Assembly (NCBI GenBank): GCA_015065645.1
Contig: SVPW01000008.1
Coordinates: 1 to 64,000, forward strand
From: Oscillospiraceae bacterium
GTDB lineage: Bacteria; Bacillota; Clostridia; Oscillospirales; Acutalibacteraceae
Reading direction: 5' to 3'
DNA length: 64,000 nt
Numbering within the stretch: the stretch's first letter is position 1; each line of letters opens with the position of its first letter. This document shows, in pieces, positions 60,473-64,000 of this stretch. The translations under genes were made by a program, and so were the position numbers. Below the pieces are notes generated by a model. It saw nothing but the letters and a program-made list of their open reading frames with translations, ran no database searches and was not told the origin of the DNA.

Positions 60473-61759
60473 TTATGCGTTTTTAATTGCGGCTTTAACA
60501 TTATCGGTTTCAACACGGCATATATCAGCACCCAAAGCCCTGAACTTTTCGGCTATATGCTCATATCCACGGTCAATATGACCGATTTCCGTAACCTCAG
60601 TAATACCTTCAGCCACCAAACCTGCAATTATCATTGCGGCACCTGCTCTTAAATCCACAGCTTTAACAGGCGCACCCTTTAGCTTTTCAACACCGTTTAC
60701 AACGGCAAGCTTACCATCAACTTCTATTTTAGCGCCCATAAACTTGAGCTGTTCAACATAGCGGAAACGGCTATCCCAAACGCCCTCACGCACCAAGCTT
60801 GTCCCTTCAGCAATGGTTAATAAAACTGCCATTTGAGGCTGCATATCGGTTGGAAAACCGGGATGCGGCAATGTTTTAACATTGCATTTTTTGGGGCGCT
60901 TAGTCATTTTAACATGAACCGCCTCATCAAACTCCTCAACCTCAGCACCCGTTTCAACCAGCTTTGCAATTATGGATTCCAGATGCTTTGGTGTTACATT
61001 TTCAACCATAACATCGCCCAAAGTGGCGGCTGCGGCAACCATATAAGTACCTGCCTCAATCTGGTCAGGAATAATGCTATAGGTTGTGCCGTGAAGCTGT
61101 TCAACACCACGTATTTTTATAATACTTGTGCCGGCCCCCATAATATTGGCACCCATTGAGTTAAGGAAATTGGCAAGGTCAACAATATGCGGCTCCCTTG
61201 CGGCATTTTCAATTATGGTAAGTCCCCTTACACGGGCCGCTGCAAGCATTATATTAATAGTAGCTCCAACCGAAACAACATCCAAATAAATACTGCTTCC
61301 CGAAAGCTTTTGTGCCCTTGCATCAACCATGCTGTTTTCAATAGAAACAGTAGCACCCAAAGCCTCAAAGCCTTTTATATGCTGGTCAATAGGACGAACA
61401 CCAAAATCACATCCACCCGGAGGTGCCACACGGGCACGATTTAACCTTCCAAGCAGTGCACCCAAAAAATAGCTTGATGCACGCATTCCCTCTGCCATTT
61501 CTTTTGTAACAACAAAGGAATTTATATTGGTTGGGTCAATTTCAACCGAGCTTGGGCTTAACATTTTAACCTTTGCTCCAAGTGCCTCCATAACCTTTAG
61601 TATACAATTAACATCCGAAATTTCCGGAAGATTCTCAATTACACAGGGGCTTTGGGCAAGCAATACTGCAGGCAAAATTGCAACGGCGGCATTTTTTGCA
61701 CCGCTTATACGGACACTGCCGTGAAGCGGTTTTCCGCCTTTAATAACAAATTTTTCCAA
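60473..61759 (-). CDS. murA: UDP-N-acetylglucosamine 1-carboxyvinyltransferase
   Basis: The first committed enzyme of peptidoglycan synthesis (about 428 aa), adding enolpyruvate to UDP-GlcNAc. It shows FVIKGGKPLHGSVRISGAKNAAVAILPA at the start. The catalytic Cys is present in APPGGCDFGVRPIDQH near 115, which predicts fosfomycin sensitivity in principle. FPTDMQPQMAVLL lies near 300 and LRAGAAMIIAGLVAEG near 390. The start is most likely the TTG preceded by ggaag. The track start overlaps the upstream gene. Confidence 0.95.
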   Translation of the reverse strand: MEKFVIKGGKPLHGSVRISGAKNAAVAILPAVLLAQSPCVIENLPEISDVNCILKVMEALGAKVKMLSPSSVEIDPTNINSFVVTKEMAEGMRASSYFLGALLGRLNRARVAPPGGCDFGVRPIDQHIKGFEALGATVSIENSMVDARAQKLSGSSIYLDVVSVGATINIMLAAARVRGLTIIENAAREPHIVDLANFLNSMGANIMGAGTSIIKIRGVEQLHGTTYSIIPDQIEAGTYMVAAAATLGDVMVENVTPKHLESIIAKLVETGAEVEEFDEAVHVKMTKRPKKCNVKTLPHPGFPTDMQPQMAVLLTIAEGTSLVREGVWDSRFRYVEQLKFMGAKIEVDGKLAVVNGVEKLKGAPVKAVDLRAGAAMIIAGLVAEGITEVTEIGHIDRGYEHIAEKFRALGADICRVETDNVKAAIKNA

Positions 61760-61790
61760 AAGCGCACTTCCGTTCAAACTTTTTATGGTA

Positions 61791-62651
61791 TTAGCGGCTT
61801 CCGCCAATATAAAAGCTATCCTTTCCCGTACCGGGATGAGAAACTACTCTACGCCTGCTTTTACTGCGGCGCTTGAGATTTTTTTCATCAAAGAAAGCAA
61901 ACAAGAAAAACAAAATAAATACCGATGTAAGTAAAATCGTAACCTCAGAGGAAACGCCATTACCAACAAAAGAGCGATTGCCCATAGCCATAAGAATTAA
62001 ATTGGGCAGGGCATAATCAGCACATAACAAAACCGAAGCAAAGCCTGTTATCTGTATTCTCTTGAAATTTTTATCCCTATCAAGCGAATTCAAAAGCTTT
62101 GCGTACTGCAACATAAAAATAAGTATTGCACTGCAGTTAAGTAAAAGCAGAATATGCTCTATGGTGAGCGCCAATGTGTTAAGTGCCGTAAACACCCAAA
62201 TAAGGCGTATCATCCAATAAAAAACAGGCAATATGAAAACGGCTTTGGGAAACTCAAACTGCATAAAGGCGGTAGCACCGTAAACAATAAACAGCACACC
62301 CGAAAGCACACCCAACAACATCAATATAATGGTTTGCCAAGCCGGAATACTCACCGGAGAAGAAATTGTAACCGAATCATACACAAGCCAACCGCCAAGC
62401 ACCAATGAAACCGTACCCAAAGCAGGCTTTACCTTAGGTGCTTTAACGGGACAGCGCCGTGTAAGGCAAGCCGCAACAATACTTGCGGCAAAAAGACCGA
62501 TTATTCCTAACAGCAGAAAAAAGTTATCCGCCGTAAGGCTTCTTATAACGAAGCCCCTTTCATTAATAGTGGTAAGCTGTTCCTTTAAACGCAGATATAC
62601 GCTGATTGCAGCAGACACACCAAAAACCAACATTATATGCTTATATTTCAT
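61791..62651 (-). CDS. Membrane protein of unknown function
   Basis: A 286-aa protein I do not recognise. About seven hydrophobic segments fill residues 5-255, separated by short loops. The C-terminal 30 residues are basic and Ser-rich (LKRRSKSRRRVV), hence probably cytoplasmic. The ATG follows ggaagtgtagta. It is 31 nt upstream of murA and probably co-transcribed with it. It is divergent from the spoIID-type gene, which hints at an envelope or sporulation link, no more. Confidence 0.7.
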   Translation of the reverse strand: MKYKHIMLVFGVSAAISVYLRLKEQLTTINERGFVIRSLTADNFFLLLGIIGLFAASIVAACLTRRCPVKAPKVKPALGTVSLVLGGWLVYDSVTISSPVSIPAWQTIILMLLGVLSGVLFIVYGATAFMQFEFPKAVFILPVFYWMIRLIWVFTALNTLALTIEHILLLLNCSAILIFMLQYAKLLNSLDRDKNFKRIQITGFASVLLCADYALPNLILMAMGNRSFVGNGVSSEVTILLTSVFILFFLFAFFDEKNLKRRSKSRRRVVSHPGTGKDSFYIGGSR

Positions 62652-62766
62652 TACTACACTTCCAAAAGGTATATATTAGTATCAAACGCACTATATATTA
62701 TTATACAATATATTTTACTAAAATTACGAGTAAAAGTCAACACTAAACGGAAAAAGAAGGGATTGG

Positions 62767-63753
62767 ATGAAAAAAATTATTTGTTTAAGCGTTTTTTTGC
62801 CCGCACTTTTACTGCTCACACCGTTACCATTGCTTAAAAAAGATGCCAAAGCGGTATCGGCAGGAGTTTTTTACAGTGAGCTTTTAAAAGAAGAAGCACC
62901 CAATGCACAAAATGCCCTAACAGAAACCTTTATGGTTAAAAATCACGAAACGGGAGAAATTTTTGAAATTTCAGCCGAAGATTACATCTGCGGTGTAATT
63001 TGCGGTGAAATGCCGCTATCCTTTGGTGATGAAGCAATTAAGGCACAGGCTGTTGCGGCATACACCTTTGCCTGCGTTCGCAAAGCAAGCAACAGCACAA
63101 AAAATTATGATATAACCACCGATTACACGGTTGACCAATGCTATTTATCCGAAGCACAAGCCCGTGAAAAATGGGGTAACAGTGCCACAGATAACCTACA
63201 AAAAATACGCAATCTTGTAAAAGAGGTTTCGGGTTATATGGTTACATATAAGGACACTGCGGCACTAACTGTTTATCATTCGGCAAGTGCGGGAAAAACC
63301 CAAAATGTTTCGGATGTTTGGGGCGGAGATTTGCCGTATTTACGCTCTGTTGAAAGCCCCGGCGATGTTTTAAGCGAAAGCTTTATTTCAACAGTTCAGT
63401 TTACCGCAGATGAAATGGCACAAAAGCTTAAAAATTTATGCTCTGTAAGCGGCGAACCCACCGAATGGTTTAAAAACGCACAAAAAACACAGGCAGGCTA
63501 TATCTCACAAATCACCGTTTGCCAAAAAACGCTTACCGGAAGCGAAATCCGTGCCGCATTAGGACTTAAATCAACCGCCTTTGAGATAAACTTTTTTGAT
63601 AACCTTTTCACCATAACGGTAAAGGGCAACGGTCACGGTGTGGGATTAAGTCAATACGGAGCCGCAGCAATGGCGGCAAACGGAAGCAGCTTTAAAGAGA
63701 TACTGTGCCATTACTATACAGGCTGTGAGGTTAAAAAAATAGGCAGTAATTAA
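62767..63753 (+). CDS. spoIID: SpoIID/LytB domain protein (stage II sporulation protein D-like)
   Basis: A 328-aa exported protein. An N-terminal signal/anchor helix (ICLSVFLPALLLLTPLPLL) is followed by the SpoIID domain: VCGVICGEMPLSFGDEAIKAQAVAAYTFA near residue 75, TVYHSASAGKTQNVSDVWGGDLPYLRSVESP near 175 and GHGVGLSQYGAAAMA near 282. SpoIID is a lytic transglycosylase needed for engulfment during endospore formation. The nearby murA-like gene is the neighbour seen in many spore formers. The ribosome binding site is agaaggga. Confidence 0.92.
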   Translation: MKKIICLSVFLPALLLLTPLPLLKKDAKAVSAGVFYSELLKEEAPNAQNALTETFMVKNHETGEIFEISAEDYICGVICGEMPLSFGDEAIKAQAVAAYTFACVRKASNSTKNYDITTDYTVDQCYLSEAQAREKWGNSATDNLQKIRNLVKEVSGYMVTYKDTAALTVYHSASAGKTQNVSDVWGGDLPYLRSVESPGDVLSESFISTVQFTADEMAQKLKNLCSVSGEPTEWFKNAQKTQAGYISQITVCQKTLTGSEIRAALGLKSTAFEINFFDNLFTITVKGNGHGVGLSQYGAAAMAANGSSFKEILCHYYTGCEVKKIGSN

Positions 63754-63784
63754 CCTCTTATGCTTAAAAATATCCAAACAAAAA

Positions 63785-63820
63785 ATGAGACCTTGTGAAT
63801 TGAACGCAAGGTCTCATTTT
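63785..63820. terminator. Bidirectional terminator between spoIID and rex
   Basis: The 11-bp inverted repeat atgagaccttg/caaggtctcat lies between convergent genes with A- and T-rich flanks. Confidence 0.88.
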
Positions 63821-63822
63821 CA

Positions 63823-64000
63823 TTATTCTTTATTGTGCATTCTATAGGAAAGGGTCATCAGGCTATCGCCAAAGTGCATATTTTCAACCACCACACCCGA
63901 ATAATCAAGGCTAAGGTCATAATGACTAAAATTCCAAAAGCCCTTTATCCCAAGCTTAACAAGCTGTTCAACAAGTATTTTAGCCTCTGCCTTAGGCACA
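63823..64000 (-). CDS. rex: Redox-sensing transcriptional repressor Rex, 3' end only
   Basis: The last 58 codons of a gene that runs off the window and is absent from the ORF track. The frame reads KAEAKILVEQLVKLGIKGFWNFSHYDLSL and ends VVVENMHFGDSLMTLSYRM. This matches the C-terminal end of Rex, the NADH/NAD+ sensing repressor of fermentation genes, including the domain-swapped terminal helix. Rex would be expected to control genes such as ldhA. The N-terminal winged helix and Rossmann core lie outside the window. Confidence 0.85.
   Translation of the reverse strand, partial: VPKAEAKILVEQLVKLGIKGFWNFSHYDLSLDYSGVVVENMHFGDSLMTLSYRMHNKE

Overview
The window looks like chromosome of a strictly anaerobic, endospore-forming, low-GC gut Clostridia, probably of the Ruminococcaceae/Oscillospiraceae type. 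The evidence is a class III (oxygen-sensitive) ribonucleotide reductase, indolepyruvate:ferredoxin oxidoreductase, a SpoIID-type spore protein, a Rex regulator, strong AGGAGG ribosome binding sites and frequent TTG starts. These taxonomic statements are inferred from gene content; no database was searched.

Layout. 0.3-3 kb: membrane LuxR-type regulator and a ComM/YifB ATPase. 3.2-8 kb: hydrolase, membrane-anchored MurF-like ligase, Ddl and a CDF metal exporter in one operon. 8-9.6 kb: orphan Wzz/BY-kinase pair. 9.7-10.8 kb: TIR-domain gene bracketed by two near-identical terminators. 10.8-15 kb: nrdD-nrdG-dut, with a NrdR-box-like palindrome at the nrdD promoter, and a YitT protein. 15.3-17 kb: NifU-like protein plus GGGtGRT protein, a highly codon-biased pair of unknown function. 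17-19.9 kb: a small AT-rich defence island holding a type I toxin-antitoxin locus and a DUF262-DUF1524 (GmrSD-like) nuclease. A second, decayed copy of the GGGtGRT 3' end closes the island. 20-25 kb: flavoprotein, regulators, AEC carrier and GalT. 25.3 kb: solitary 5S rRNA with its own promoter, then malQ. 27-34 kb: zinc-ribbon protein and the ACT/PaaK/IorB/IorA/acyl-CoA ligase operon. 34 kb: tRNA-Pro(GGG) beside a broken tRNA fragment. 34-38.4 kb: HPr and the classic ylxM-ffh-rpsP-khpA-rimM-trmD operon. 38.5-42 kb: lipoprotein, D-lactate dehydrogenase and DeoD. 42-45.5 kb: YdjI/YdjG/YdjH-like membrane set without a PspA. 46-51 kb: ZIP, TrxB, TrxA, MATE and NadE. 51-58.3 kb: amino-sugar salvage (GH94 phosphorylase, NagA, NagB, NahK-like kinase) among the wreckage of a larger glycan locus. 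58.3-64 kb: Mrp, RlmH, WalJ-like MBL protein, MurA, a membrane protein, SpoIID and the 3' end of rex.

Most of the window is housekeeping. The parts that deserve attention are the 17-19.9 kb island with its duplicated gene end and well-resolved type I toxin-antitoxin architecture, the TIR cassette, the GGGtGRT pair, and the decaying glycan locus. The last holds fragments I read as GH95 and GH123 hydrolases and a frameshifted AraC regulator, all too short or too broken to appear properly in the ORF track. Many ORF-track start codons are upstream artefacts of TTG/GTG within the Shine-Dalgarno region; starts here were moved where the ribosome binding site decides it.
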